Shown: positions 17,141-26,449 of the stretch, in pieces | Layout of the letters: every line of letters begins with the position of its first letter | Numbering within the stretch: position 1 is the stretch's first letter | Assembly: GCF_000758705.1 (NCBI RefSeq) | Contig: NZ_CP009287.1 | Location: 2,356,001 to 2,420,000, forward strand | Direction: 5' to 3' | Length of the DNA stretch: 64,000 bases | From: Paenibacillus graminis | Lineage (GTDB): Bacteria > Bacillota > Bacilli > Paenibacillales > Paenibacillaceae | Notes under the pieces: generated by a model | Seen by the model: the letters and a program-made list of their open reading frames with translations, nothing else | Told to the model about the DNA's origin: nothing | Database searches by the model: none | Made by a program: the position numbers and the translations under genes

Positions 17141-17576
17141 AGTTGCTGTAGGGTCCATGGGAACTCGTTCACCGGGTGACGCTAGACGGAAATCCACCAT
17201 ACCGGCTGTACTGTCCAGTGAAGGACGGCGCAGCCGGTTTGTTTTGTACAACCATACACAAAAAAATCCGAACCGCCGGGAAGTCTATTGGGTAAAGGCT
17301 GCAGGTGGTGCCAGAGCAAATAGGAACAATCCTTCTGCAGAGCCAAACGGACAGAGGAGATGCTATTTTACGAATAAGTACAGGACCGCTTTTTTGTCTT
17401 GCCTGCCCGGATCAGAGGCAGGCTTGTTTTTGTGGCAAATTAAAGAACAATGCCTTGAATCTCACTCAGGCTGCGGGGATTGGGCGGTGCCGGGCGTCTA
17501 AAAGAAGCAGAGGCACTGGTGCAAAATGGAAAATGGAATACGGAATACGGAATACATAACTGAGGAGATGCAAGTG

Positions 17577-18269
17577 ATGGAGAACGTGCTGGAATGCAGT
17601 AACCTGACTAAAAGGTATGGCAAAAAAGTGGCCCTGGACAATCTGAATTTCACCCTGCCGAAGGGGAGGATTGTAGGATTGCTGGGCCCGAATGGAGCGG
17701 GAAAAACTACCCTGATGAAGCTCATCGTATCCTTGCTGCGCGATTACAGGGGGTCCATTACCGTCTGCGGACAACGGCCCGGCCTGGATACCAAAAGAAT
17801 CGTGTCTTATTTGCCTGACCGTGAATTTCTTTATCCTTGGATGACTATAGAGGAGTGTATCTCATTCTTCCGGAACTCTTTCGCCGACTTTCAGCTGGAT
17901 ATGGCTTACGCCATGATCGAAGAACTCGGCCTGGAACCTCTGGAAAGGGTAAAGAATTTGTCCAAGGGGATGCAGGAGCGTGTGAGTATTTCCCTGGTCT
18001 TTGCACGCAAAGCAAAATTGTATGTTCTGGACGAGCCGCTGGCTGCAGTGGACCCTTCGACACGGGAGAAGATCATGCGGATCATCCTGGACCATTTTGA
18101 CCCGGAGAGCTCGATACTGCTCAGCACACATCTCATTCATGATGTCGAAAGCCTGTTTACGGATATAGCGATTGTTAATGAAGGCCGGGTACAGCTGTAC
18201 GGAGGTATAGGGGAACTGCAGCAGGAATACGGGATGCCCATCGAGGAGATTTTTAAGCAGTTGGTGTAA
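17577..18269 (+). CDS. ABC transporter ATP-binding protein
   Basis: A 230-residue ABC ATPase: Walker A GPNGAGKT (about residues 40-47), signature NLSKGMQERVSI, Walker B KLYVLDEPLAAVDP and the H-loop STHLIHD. The Q-loop region (SYLPDREFLYPWMTIEE) resembles YtrB/antibiotic-exporter ATPases. Start: GAGGAG at 17562-17567 abuts an in-frame ATG at 17568, so the ATG at 17577, 9 nt away, is preferred. The permease follows after 24 bp, so they form one exporter operon. Related pairs are usually led by a GntR regulator; none is present here. Confidence 0.9.
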   Translation: MENVLECSNLTKRYGKKVALDNLNFTLPKGRIVGLLGPNGAGKTTLMKLIVSLLRDYRGSITVCGQRPGLDTKRIVSYLPDREFLYPWMTIEECISFFRNSFADFQLDMAYAMIEELGLEPLERVKNLSKGMQERVSISLVFARKAKLYVLDEPLAAVDPSTREKIMRIILDHFDPESSILLSTHLIHDVESLFTDIAIVNEGRVQLYGGIGELQQEYGMPIEEIFKQLV

Positions 18270-18293
18270 TTCAAAAATAAGGGAGAGAGTTTC

Positions 18294-19067
18294 ATGGTTC
18301 AATTTAACCAATTCAAACTGGAATGCAGAAAACATTGCGCCGTATTCGCGGCATTCACCGGAATCAGCGTGCTTACGAATCTGTACTTTTTATTCAGCCA
18401 GGATCAGGATCTGTCCTTTGTCTTTCTGCTGGTGAACATGGTGATCGGCATCCTGCTGCCCGTATATATCTATCTGGATTATTACCGCGAGTTTTTTACC
18501 GGTACTATGCCTATTAATCATCTGCTGCCTCTTAGAACCTCGGCATTGTTCGGTGTAAAGTCGGCAGTTTTTATGCTGGGGCTTACTCTGGTGTGGGTCC
18601 CCTCCTTGCTTGATGTGTTTGTAAATCCGGCAGGTCTGTATCAACAGCGGATCATGCATTCGGACAGCCCGGCTCTGGGCATCGCTTATCTGGTGCTCTC
18701 CAAGCTGTGCAGCATTCCTGCCGGTCTGGCTGTGATGGGACTGGCCCTTGCCGCTGCCAAAAGACTGCGCAAACCGGTGCTCAGCCACCTCTGCATAGCT
18801 CTGGTAATGGTCTTGGTGGTGGGCATTCAATTTGCGCTGGTGGTCCGGAACAGCTGGCACTGGAGCATCGGAACGTCCGCAGCGGAGACCTTCAAGCAAT
18901 ATGCGAACCTGCTTACGGTCAGCCCTGTAAGCCAGGTACAGCCCGCCGATATCAACGAGTCGATCCGCTGGTCCTCGGTGGGCATGAATCTTCTGGTAGC
19001 GCTGGTTGCGGGAACCATCGGCCGTTATTTATTCAATTCCCGGAAGTATGAAATCTTCGGGAAGTAA
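18294..19067 (+). CDS. ABC-2 type membrane permease
   Basis: A 257-residue integral membrane protein with about six hydrophobic segments (for example FAAFTGISVLTNLYFLF, FVFLLVNMVIGILLPVYIYL, SAVFMLGLTLVWVPSLL, LCIALVMVLVVGIQFALVV and a C-terminal MNLLVALVAGTIGRYLF). The pattern fits the transmembrane half of the exporter whose ATPase lies directly upstream. Ribosome site AAGGGAGAGAG precedes ATG. The cargo cannot be inferred; such pairs often export lipids or antimicrobial peptides or act in envelope stress. Confidence 0.8.
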   Translation: MVQFNQFKLECRKHCAVFAAFTGISVLTNLYFLFSQDQDLSFVFLLVNMVIGILLPVYIYLDYYREFFTGTMPINHLLPLRTSALFGVKSAVFMLGLTLVWVPSLLDVFVNPAGLYQQRIMHSDSPALGIAYLVLSKLCSIPAGLAVMGLALAAAKRLRKPVLSHLCIALVMVLVVGIQFALVVRNSWHWSIGTSAAETFKQYANLLTVSPVSQVQPADINESIRWSSVGMNLLVALVAGTIGRYLFNSRKYEIFGK

Positions 19068-19118
19068 ACATATCTGGCGTGAACCCAGCAGAATATCTGC
19101 CGGCCGAACACGCAGCAG

Positions 19119-19943
19119 CTACAGCTTGCCCGCGCTGATCTCTGCAATAGCGGCATATTCGATCAGTGCCGCGGTTCCGGCGGCCGTGAGCGTGTAGCGG
19201 CCGCGCCCCACCCGGAAGAACCACCCGTAGTAGTTCTTCTGCAGGAACGCAGCGGCGCCCGGCACGCCGCTTCTCTTGCGCAGCTCGGCGGGGGTCACGC
19301 CGAGCGGGGCTTCCGCCCGGCTGCGCGCCGCTGCCGGGTCCGCCCCCGGCGCGCCGCTGCCCGCAGCGCGCCTTGCCTTGGCGGGGCCGGCCGCCTGAGC
19401 GGCTTCGGCCTCGGCCGCCTGCAGCGCGAGGGCCACGCGCAGCGCCTTCTCGCGGTAGGCCGTCACGAGCTTGACGCGCGTGCTGCCGCCGGTGTTGTAG
19501 TCCCCGCTGCGCTCGCGGAACTCATAGAGCAGGCGCTCGCGCCGTCTTGCGCCGCCCCGGACCTGGGGCGGCGCGTCGTCCGGCTCCGCGAGCACCTCGA
19601 CGAGCGGGACCTTGGTCTTGTAGAAGACCACGGTGACCAGCCCGAGGCCGAGGCGGCGGCACAGCCCGGTAAGCTCGCCCCAGCGCTGGTTCACCGCGCC
19701 TTTTTTGTCCCGCACGCGTTCTACCGCGAGGTAGACGTTGGGGCTGAGCCGCAGCCGTTCAACCCCCTGCAGCAGCAGGGCGAGGTTGAACGATTTTTTC
19801 ATCTCTACGATCAGCGGCAGCTCCTCATCCCCCCGCAATCCCACCAGATCGCAGGTCCGCACCTCGCCTTTGATGTCATAGCCCTGCTTCTCAAAAAAAC
19901 TCTTCAAAGGAGCATACAGCTCCGTTTCATGCTTAACCGCCAT
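19119..19943 (-). CDS. DUF2161 protein with PD-(D/E)XK nuclease-like core
   Basis: A 274-residue protein. Residues 1-110 contain a restriction-endonuclease-like core: E8 (HETELY), D32 in RTCDLVG and E46-x-K48 in LIVEMKKSFN, matching the PD-(D/E)XK arrangement; the annotated DUF2161 family shares this. The middle is an Ala/Arg-rich low-complexity linker, and the C-terminus (VTPAELRKRSGVPGAAAFLQKNYYGWFFRVGRGRYTL, given in part) looks like a winged-helix. Bases 19200-19700 are far richer in GC than the surroundings. Start ATG at 19943 has AGGAGTG 6 nt upstream. Function unknown; possibly DNA repair or defence. Confidence 0.75.
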   Translation of the reverse strand: MAVKHETELYAPLKSFFEKQGYDIKGEVRTCDLVGLRGDEELPLIVEMKKSFNLALLLQGVERLRLSPNVYLAVERVRDKKGAVNQRWGELTGLCRRLGLGLVTVVFYKTKVPLVEVLAEPDDAPPQVRGGARRRERLLYEFRERSGDYNTGGSTRVKLVTAYREKALRVALALQAAEAEAAQAAGPAKARRAAGSGAPGADPAAARSRAEAPLGVTPAELRKRSGVPGAAAFLQKNYYGWFFRVGRGRYTLTAAGTAALIEYAAIAEISAGKL

Positions 19944-20116
19944 AATTGTCACTCCTGCGCCCTATTTTTAAGGAATATGAATTTCCTGGGTTTTTAACGA
20001 TGCTCTATTATAGCACAGCAAAAAAGAGGTCAACTATTCCCGGCTTACCGCATAGTTATGTAATACACTTTCTAAGCTGGTGGAGCAAGTAGGAGCGCAA
20101 GAGGAGGCAGCGAGCA

Positions 20117-22012
20117 ATGGATATATTTGAGCGTATAGCTTCGTATCGGGCTGAGAACGACCGTTTGGCGTGGAGCGGCACCTTCAAGGAGTATATAGAA
20201 CTGCTGAAAAAAGACCCCTCTCCCGCGAAAACGGCTCATTCCCGCGTATACGACATGATTAAGTCACACGGCGTAGAGGACATTAACGGGCGTAAGAGGT
20301 ATAAGTTTTTTGAGCAGGAGATTTTCGGACTCGACCGTGCCGTAGAAAAGCTGGTGGAGGAGTATTTCCATTCCGCCGCCCGGCGTCTGGATGTGCGCAA
20401 ACGGATATTGCTGCTGATGGGACCGGTCAGCGGGGGCAAGTCGACGCTGGTTACCTTGCTGAAGCGGGGGCTGGAGCAGTATTCGCGGACGGATGAAGGA
20501 GCGGTGTATGCTATAGAAGGCTGCCCGATGCATGAGGACCCGCTGCATTTGATTCCGCTGGAGCTGCGCCCGGAGATTGAGCGGGAGCTGGGAGTACGCA
20601 TCGAGGGCAACCTGTGCCCCTCCTGCCAGATGCGGCTCAAAAATGAATATCACGGGGACATCGAACAGGTAAAAGTGGTACGTGTGCTGTTGTCGGAGGA
20701 GGAGCGCGTCGGGATCGGGACCTTCAGTCCGTCCGATCCGAAATCTCAGGATATCGCCGACCTGACGGGCAGCATCGACTTTTCGACCATTACCGAATTC
20801 GGCTCGGAATCCGATCCGCGCGCCTACCGCTTCGACGGGGAGCTGAACAAGGCCAACCGCGGGCTGATGGAATTCCAGGAAATGCTCAAATGCGACGAGA
20901 AATTCCTCTGGAACCTGCTGTCACTGACCCAGGAAGGGAACTTCAAGGCTGGCCGGTTTGCGCTGATCTCCGCCGACGAAATGATTATTGCACATACCAA
21001 TGAAACGGAGTATAAATCCTTCATCTCCAATAAAAAGAATGAAGCACTCCAGTCCCGCATGATTGTCATGCCCGTTCCTTATAATCTGAGAGTGTCCGAA
21101 GAGGAAAAAATCTACGCCAAGCTCATCGCCCAAAGCGACATGAAGCATGTGCACATTGCCCCGCATGCGCTGCGGGCAGCAGCGATTTTCTCTATTCTGA
21201 CCCGGCTTAAGGAGAGCAAGAAGCAGGGCATGGATCTGATCAAAAAGCTGCGCATGTACGACGGGGAAGAGGTCGAAGGCTACAAGGAAGCGGATCTTAA
21301 GGAAATGCAGACAGAGTATCTGGATGAAGGGATGTCCGGCATCGATCCGCGTTATGTCATCAACCGGATTTCCAGCGCGCTGATTAAAGGCGACCTGAAA
21401 TGCATGAACGCACTGGATGTGCTGCGGGCGATCAAGGACGGCCTGGACCAGCATCCTTCGATTACGAAGGAGGAGCGGGAACGCTATCTGAATTTCATTT
21501 CCATTGCCCGGAAGGAATACGATATTCTGGCCAAAAGCGAAGTGCAGAAGGCTTTCGTTTACTCTTTTGAGGAATCCGCCAAAACGCTGTTCGAGAACTA
21601 TCTCGACAACATCGAAGCCTTCTGCAACTGGACCAAAATCCGCGATCCGCTGACGGATGAGGAAATGGAGCCGGATGAGCGGCTGATGCGTTCGATCGAA
21701 GAGCAGATCGGCATTTCCGAGAACGCCAAAAAAGCCTTCCGCGAGGAGATTCTGATCCGGATTTCCGCCTACTCCCGCAAAGGCAAAAAGTTCGAATACA
21801 ACAACCATGACCGGCTGCGGGAAGCCATTGAGAAGAAGCTGTTTACCGATTTGAAGGATATCGTCAAAATCACCACCTCCTCCAAAACGCCGGATGAAAG
21901 CCAGCTCAAGCGCATTAACGAGGTCTCCAGACGCCTGATCGACGAGCATAATTACTGCCCGATCTGCGCCAATGAGCTGCTGAAATATGTCGGAAGCCTG
22001 CTAAACCGCTGA
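20117..22012 (+). CDS. prkA: PrkA-type serine protein kinase / AAA protein
   Basis: A 631-residue protein of the PrkA/YeaG family. The N-terminal AAA module has Walker A GPVSGGKST (residues 102-110), a Cys-rich EGNLCPSCQMRLKNEY segment, FSPSDPKSQD and ANRGLMEFQEMLK; the C-terminal third is the PrkA kinase-like domain. In Bacillus it promotes sporulation and phosphorylates a roughly 60-kDa protein; in enterobacteria it works with YhbH-like and SpoVR-like partners. AGGAGG lies 9 nt before ATG. No yhbH follows; a spoVR homologue lies 4.7 kb away on the opposite strand. A terminator closes the gene. Confidence 0.95.
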   Translation: MDIFERIASYRAENDRLAWSGTFKEYIELLKKDPSPAKTAHSRVYDMIKSHGVEDINGRKRYKFFEQEIFGLDRAVEKLVEEYFHSAARRLDVRKRILLLMGPVSGGKSTLVTLLKRGLEQYSRTDEGAVYAIEGCPMHEDPLHLIPLELRPEIERELGVRIEGNLCPSCQMRLKNEYHGDIEQVKVVRVLLSEEERVGIGTFSPSDPKSQDIADLTGSIDFSTITEFGSESDPRAYRFDGELNKANRGLMEFQEMLKCDEKFLWNLLSLTQEGNFKAGRFALISADEMIIAHTNETEYKSFISNKKNEALQSRMIVMPVPYNLRVSEEEKIYAKLIAQSDMKHVHIAPHALRAAAIFSILTRLKESKKQGMDLIKKLRMYDGEEVEGYKEADLKEMQTEYLDEGMSGIDPRYVINRISSALIKGDLKCMNALDVLRAIKDGLDQHPSITKEERERYLNFISIARKEYDILAKSEVQKAFVYSFEESAKTLFENYLDNIEAFCNWTKIRDPLTDEEMEPDERLMRSIEEQIGISENAKKAFREEILIRISAYSRKGKKFEYNNHDRLREAIEKKLFTDLKDIVKITTSSKTPDESQLKRINEVSRRLIDEHNYCPICANELLKYVGSLLNR

Positions 22013-22033
22013 GGTCATCAGAAGATGTTGCAC

Positions 22034-22059
22034 GGACTGCCTGCTGGCGGTCCTTTTTT
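22034..22059 (+). terminator. Intrinsic terminator after prkA
   Basis: GGACTGCC, loop TGCT, GGCGGTCC, then TTTTTT. Confidence 0.8.
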
Positions 22060-22176
22060 CTGTATATGCTTGTCCTATAAAACAGGTTTGCTCGTATGTA
22101 TGACGGCGCGGGAGAACGGGGGCTGGCCGCCCCCTCTTGCGCTAATGAGTCCGTCCGGACTAATCCTCAGACGGCT

Positions 22177-22893
22177 TTATTCCTTGGACTCTTTATCCTT
22201 GCCGCCGATATTAAAACCTAACTGTCCATTATATTTGCCTACCTGTCCGGCAACTCCTAAGCCTGCTCCTTGACCGCCGCCAAGCTGTGCCTGTACCTGT
22301 GCGCCGAGACCATTGTCCCCGCCGAGCTGAAGCCCGGTATTGAAGCCTGCGCCCTGGCTTAGACCTAAGTGGCCTTCTGCATTGGCCTGCAGACCATAAT
22401 CTCCCCCGACCTGTGCCCCTGTTTGGAATCCGGCCGCTTGACCACCGCCAAGCTGTGTTTTTGCCTGAGCGGCCACTCCGTACTTGCCCAAGGCCTGGGC
22501 TTCGGCATTGAACCCAAGTCCCTGGCTGGTGTCCAGATGGGTATTGCCTTGCGCATGGATTCCATATGAAGGGGCGCCCATGTGGCCGCTGGCATGCATA
22601 CCCGCGCCGTTTAAGCCTAAGTTGCCGCCTGCATTTAAGCCAATGCCGTGTTTGCCGCCCACTTCACCTCCAGTATTAACGTGAACGCCCTGTCCGCTGC
22701 CAACGCTTGCGTCCATATAACCCGATACAAGTTCTTTTTTGGGGTTTGGGGTGGCCGAGGGCAGGTCTGCCGGGCTGCTCTCTGAACGGACGAGATGGTA
22801 GTAATGAGAGTAAGGAAAAGGTGTGTAGCGGGGAGAAGAAGGATATGCGGGGGGATAAGTTTGGCTGTTTGAATATTCGTTCCCTTGAGTCAT
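22177..22893 (-). CDS. Glycine-rich protein of about 28-residue repeats
   Basis: A 238-residue protein. The first 70 residues are Pro/Ser/Tyr-rich and disordered-looking; the rest is a row of imperfect repeats of about 28 residues built on a VGGDYGLQANAEGHLGLSQG pattern followed by AGFNTGLQ, with alternating small and polar residues, ending in a KDKESKE tail. The pattern suggests a beta-roll or beta-solenoid surface. No signal peptide is visible. Spore-coat or structural role is a guess. Start: GGAGGT 7 nt before the ATG at 22893; the ATG at 22908 overlaps that site. No database family recognised. Confidence 0.75.
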   Translation of the reverse strand: MTQGNEYSNSQTYPPAYPSSPRYTPFPYSHYYHLVRSESSPADLPSATPNPKKELVSGYMDASVGSGQGVHVNTGGEVGGKHGIGLNAGGNLGLNGAGMHASGHMGAPSYGIHAQGNTHLDTSQGLGFNAEAQALGKYGVAAQAKTQLGGGQAAGFQTGAQVGGDYGLQANAEGHLGLSQGAGFNTGLQLGGDNGLGAQVQAQLGGGQGAGLGVAGQVGKYNGQLGFNIGGKDKESKE

Positions 22894-23018
22894 GTGGGAT
22901 ACCTCCATTATTCAATTAATGATAACAGCCTATTCAAGGTAGAGTTGAATTGATACCCTTCCTAAGAAAAACGTATTTGCTGCTGCGCTCCGCACTCCCA
23001 GATTTTCCTCTGTTCTTC

Positions 23019-23507
23019 TCACTTGCCGCTTTTCATCGTTTTTAGATACTGCTCCATTTGCCGCTTATGGTGTTTGTCGTGGGGAATAAAGTCCCTCAGA
23101 TACCCCCGGATACTGAATTTCCTGCCGTCCCCGTCCGGATAAGCTTTGGTGAATTCTTCATCGCTCAATCCCATGGTGGTCTCCAGGATTTTGGTCCGGT
23201 ACTGCACGAATTGCCCGATGGCCGCCTGCGTGGTCAGTGACTTGGCATAATCGATGGCGCGGGCATTGAACTCATCAAAGTTCTGATGCCTGATGGTCAG
23301 CGGTTGGCCTTCCTGTATTTTGGCGAAAGCTTCCTCATAAAAATACTTGTCCCATTGTGTAATGTGGCATAGCATTTCTTTTAGGGTCCATTTGCCGGCC
23401 GCAATCGGAGTTTCCCAATCTACTTCTTCCAGGGTAGCGAGGGATTGGATGTAGAGGATTAAGGATTGAAATTCAAACACCAGCTGTTCGTTCGTTTTCG
23501 CTGCCAT
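23019..23507 (-). CDS. DinB/DfsB superfamily protein (ClbS-like)
   Basis: A 162-residue four-helix-bundle protein. KWTLKEMLCHITQWDKYFYEEA supplies the first metal-ligand-type His, and FIPHDKHHKRQMEQYLK the second cluster near the C-terminus. The length and the GKWTLKE...HITQWD signature fit the DUF1706/DfsB branch of the DinB superfamily, whose members may be thiol- or metal-dependent transferases or hydrolases. The exact activity is unknown. Ribosome site TGGAGG precedes ATG by 8-9 nt. Gene stands alone. Confidence 0.8.
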   Translation of the reverse strand: MAAKTNEQLVFEFQSLILYIQSLATLEEVDWETPIAAGKWTLKEMLCHITQWDKYFYEEAFAKIQEGQPLTIRHQNFDEFNARAIDYAKSLTTQAAIGQFVQYRTKILETTMGLSDEEFTKAYPDGDGRKFSIRGYLRDFIPHDKHHKRQMEQYLKTMKSGK

Positions 23508-23696
23508 GAAATGACCTCCAGTTGTGTATATCCAGATTTTTCTGCTGCAGCTTAACTATACCTCATCGAACTTGACTGCAGCCTGTCAGGTTAAGGATAA
23601 GGTGCTGCGGAGCTCAGCTTAGCAAAACAGGAACAGTCCTGCTGACAGCCAGTTGCTATAATAAAATCACCGATCGGGGAAAGGCTGGGTGGCTCA

Positions 23697-23961
23697 GTGA
23701 ATTACAGCAAGGATATCGAAAGAAGCATTATCGAGATTGCGCTGGATTATGGCTTTGAGACGCAGAGCGGATTCGCGAAGGCGTTCCGCAAAGCTTTTGG
23801 CTACAGTCCCACGCAGTATGCGGCGCGGATGGAAGGCGGGCAGCGGATATGTCTACGATGAAGGCAAGCTCAATTTTGAGTTCTACGACGAGCGCTGTCA
23901 TTCCCGGGTGGATACGGTGATGGAGATTTATGTTCCGGTGAGGGAGCGGCCGGGAAAATAG
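23697..23961 (+). pseudogene. AraC-family regulator relic with internal deletion
   Basis: Frame from GTG 23697 to the TGA at 23859 encodes an AraC second helix-turn-helix (IIEIALDYGFETQSGFAKAF then RKAFGYSPTQYAARM). A second frame, ending at 23961, encodes FEFYDERCHSRVDTVMEIYV plus PV, the typical C-terminus of the GyrI-like effector domain of such regulators. The roughly 150-200 residues that should lie between are missing and the two parts are out of frame, so this is a deleted remnant. Compare the intact relative at 38135-39028. Confidence 0.75.
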
Positions 23962-24009
23962 GAACTTTGGAGCTGCGGCTTCCTATAGCCGTCAAGCTTA
24001 ATCCTAAAT

Positions 24010-24058
24010 CGCCAAAAGGTAAGCCCCGCTGAAGGGGCTTACCTTTTGGCGTTCTTTT
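24010..24058. terminator. Bidirectional terminator
   Basis: Perfect 18-bp arms (CGCCAAAAGGTAAGCCCC and its complement) around a 6-base loop, followed by TTCTTTTTA. It ends the transglutaminase lipoprotein gene on the minus strand and anything read from the left. Confidence 0.85.
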
Positions 24059-24064
24059 TATAGC

Positions 24065-26449
24065 CTACAGCTGAACCGCCACATAGCTTCCTAATTCAAA
24101 CATACTTGCATTGGCCAGCTTGCTTGCATCATATTGCTGAATGACCTCGGCGGTTTTCTGCTTAAGCTCCGCACTGTCCGTATCGGCCAGGACGCGCAGG
24201 ATAACCAGGGTCTCCCCTTTCTTCAGCTGCCCGGCCAGCTTGGTCTTGTACGCTTCAAGTGAATCGGCCTCAAGGCCGTGTGTCACGTAATAATCATGGG
24301 CATTGCTTGTTGCCTGGAACAGGGACAGCTTATGGTCCAGCCAAGAGGCGTTGTCCATGACATAATCTACATCGGCGGCAGTAGCATCGTTGGAATTGTA
24401 GAGCAGATACGGAAGTCCGGAATTGGTCTCGTTATTGGTGGGGTCGACATTGACCCATTCCTTGCCGATCTTCACTTTGTTCCAGGCGTGATTCACGCCG
24501 CCCATCGTTCCCGTGACCACCATCGAAGGGACTTGGGCCAGATCAGAGAGCAGCTGGAAGGTGTGAGCATAGCTCATGCATACGCCAATCTTTTTGACCA
24601 GAATGCCGTAGGTACTGAAGGAATCGTTGAACTTTGCATCCACACCCTTGAACTGCTGCTGCTTGGCATTGTCCAGCGCAGCATCGTCGTAGGTGGTGTT
24701 GTCATTCAGATAATTGTAGATCGCCATCTGCTTCTCATCTACGCTCATGCCGTCCTTGATGGCGGCATCGATCACTTTGTCTGCCTCTGCGAGGATTTCC
24801 AGCTGTTTGGACAAGATGACCTCGGCAGGATCATCGTACTCCACATGCAGCGTCAGGGTCTGATAATTGTAGCCGTAGCTGCGGAATCCGAGAATGAGCG
24901 GGTTCTGATAGACTACTTTTTCTATCACATCCACCAGCGTACGCGCATTTTGCGCCTCCGGGAAGGCCTGCAGCGGAATTTCGGTCTTCCCGCTCATCAG
25001 ATTCAAGGTGAGATACTCTTCCAGCGCAGAGTCCGCATGGATTAAGTCTGCTGATATCGTTGGCGCAGGCACTGCCTGCTTGTTCCCTTCGTCCACCTTG
25101 TTCCGGGTATTTTCTTTTTGCCGGTCAATGACATTATCACCAGATTCGCCGGCCTTCCCGTCATTGTCAATGATAGTCGGCACATCGGGTGCAGGCACAT
25201 AATCCGTGTTATTCTTCGGCTCCACATACCCTTGATTGGTCCCTTTGCTCTGAGCGGCCTCAAGACTCGCAATATCCGCATCCGTCAACTTCGCAACTTG
25301 GACGTATCCCTTCAGCGCAGTGCCTTGAATGGAAAACGGGACATCGGTTGGACCGGACTGCGGAATGGTGATGGAACCGGTGTCGTAAATAACAGTTCCC
25401 TGGGCTTTGGAGCCGTCAATAAACTGGACAGGGACTGTCTTGGGCAGTTCCCCGGCGTTCTTGAACAATTTCAGATTGATATTATCCTCGGAAGCCACGG
25501 TGCGCGGCAGCTGTTTGGACAGCGCAACAGTATCCACGGAGGCACTGAACTTGGACTCTTTGTCCCCCTGAACCGCGGTTACGTAATATTCACCTTGAAC
25601 ATTGTTGTTTTGGAGGCTAGTGATTGTCTCATCTACAATACCAAGCGCACCGCGCCCGTCCTTCATGAAGTCGTTATAAGAAGTGCCGGGAACCGTCGCG
25701 ATCAGCAGCGGACGCTGATCCGCATAACCTTGCTCCGCGCCACTGAGCGCCTCATTGGTATTCTCCATCGTAATGTGCGAAGCATTATAAATATTGTAGC
25801 TTTCTGCTCCCGGCACCTCACTCCAGACCAGCGTCAGTCTGCCGTCCGGGCTGATGTCGGCTTGCAGATTCGGTACGGGCAGATCCGATTTCACCGTAAA
25901 CGGAATGATAACCGGCTGCTTCAGAGGAGTAGGTGTAGCCGCATCCAGGTCATAGTTGAGCCGTATGTAGTACACGGGGGCGTTCCCCCAGGAGCTGCCC
26001 CCGGCTGCGCGTAGGGAATCGGAAGCGAGAACGCCGAAGCCTAGCGGCTTAATGGAGTATACGCTTTTGCCATCTACAAGCTGTGAGTCTTCAAGGGTCC
26101 CCACCTTGCTCTCCGGCAGTGCCTTGATATCGGTATGTACGGACAGCGTCTTGCCAATCGCCTCTGGGCCGAGATTCGTATTGAACCTGAATATAAATTC
26201 CATATCCTGCTCGACGTTGTACATGGGCATAATGCCCGGATTATTGTCAGTATCGTACTTTTGCTTCAGATCGTACACCGTCTGCGAAGCGTCCGGCGGA
26301 GCGTTCCCTGAAGATTGCTTCGTCTCTGCAGCCGCACTGGCTTGCGGGGCGGTTGACGGCTCTGGCCCGGCATCGCTGCTGCCTCCCATGCAGCCTGTTA
26401 ATACTACACACATGATGAACATAATCATTGCCAATTGTTTCACTTTCAA
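24065..26449 (-). CDS. Lipoprotein with C-terminal transglutaminase-like domain
   Basis: A 794-residue exported lipoprotein: signal peptide MKVKQLAMIMFIMCVVLTGC with lipobox LTGC (Cys20), then an Ala/Ser/Pro linker, two or three beta-sandwich-like regions (one FN3-like around SPDGRLTLVWSEVPGAESYN), a charged linker and a C-terminal transglutaminase-core domain. Its catalytic triad is visible: C624 (IGVCMSYAHTF), H654 (GVNHAWNKV) and D669 (WVNVDPTNN). Such domains act as cell-surface proteases, amidases or cross-linkers. It is likely tethered to the outer membrane leaflet facing the wall. Substrate unknown. Single gene. Confidence 0.85.
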   Translation of the reverse strand: MKVKQLAMIMFIMCVVLTGCMGGSSDAGPEPSTAPQASAAAETKQSSGNAPPDASQTVYDLKQKYDTDNNPGIMPMYNVEQDMEFIFRFNTNLGPEAIGKTLSVHTDIKALPESKVGTLEDSQLVDGKSVYSIKPLGFGVLASDSLRAAGGSSWGNAPVYYIRLNYDLDAATPTPLKQPVIIPFTVKSDLPVPNLQADISPDGRLTLVWSEVPGAESYNIYNASHITMENTNEALSGAEQGYADQRPLLIATVPGTSYNDFMKDGRGALGIVDETITSLQNNNVQGEYYVTAVQGDKESKFSASVDTVALSKQLPRTVASEDNINLKLFKNAGELPKTVPVQFIDGSKAQGTVIYDTGSITIPQSGPTDVPFSIQGTALKGYVQVAKLTDADIASLEAAQSKGTNQGYVEPKNNTDYVPAPDVPTIIDNDGKAGESGDNVIDRQKENTRNKVDEGNKQAVPAPTISADLIHADSALEEYLTLNLMSGKTEIPLQAFPEAQNARTLVDVIEKVVYQNPLILGFRSYGYNYQTLTLHVEYDDPAEVILSKQLEILAEADKVIDAAIKDGMSVDEKQMAIYNYLNDNTTYDDAALDNAKQQQFKGVDAKFNDSFSTYGILVKKIGVCMSYAHTFQLLSDLAQVPSMVVTGTMGGVNHAWNKVKIGKEWVNVDPTNNETNSGLPYLLYNSNDATAADVDYVMDNASWLDHKLSLFQATSNAHDYYVTHGLEADSLEAYKTKLAGQLKKGETLVILRVLADTDSAELKQKTAEVIQQYDASKLANASMFELGSYVAVQL

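Larger units (their letters stand above)
16364..17576. other. 1.2-kb intergenic region with repeats, no supported gene
   Basis: Holds the aminotransferase terminator, a GC-rich stretch with two AGCGGAC copies (16498-16550), a small direct/inverted-repeat structure (16797-16858), repeat cluster 2 (16956-17140) and, just before the ABC gene, a short tandem of GGAATAC units (17534-17553). Open frames at 16645-16905, 17028-17501 and 17305-17559 lack ribosome sites, run across the repeats and resemble no family. Confidence 0.6.

Noticed and set aside
17028..17501. 157-residue open frame
   Set aside because: Begins inside a dispersed repeat copy and crosses two others, no ribosome site, no domain.
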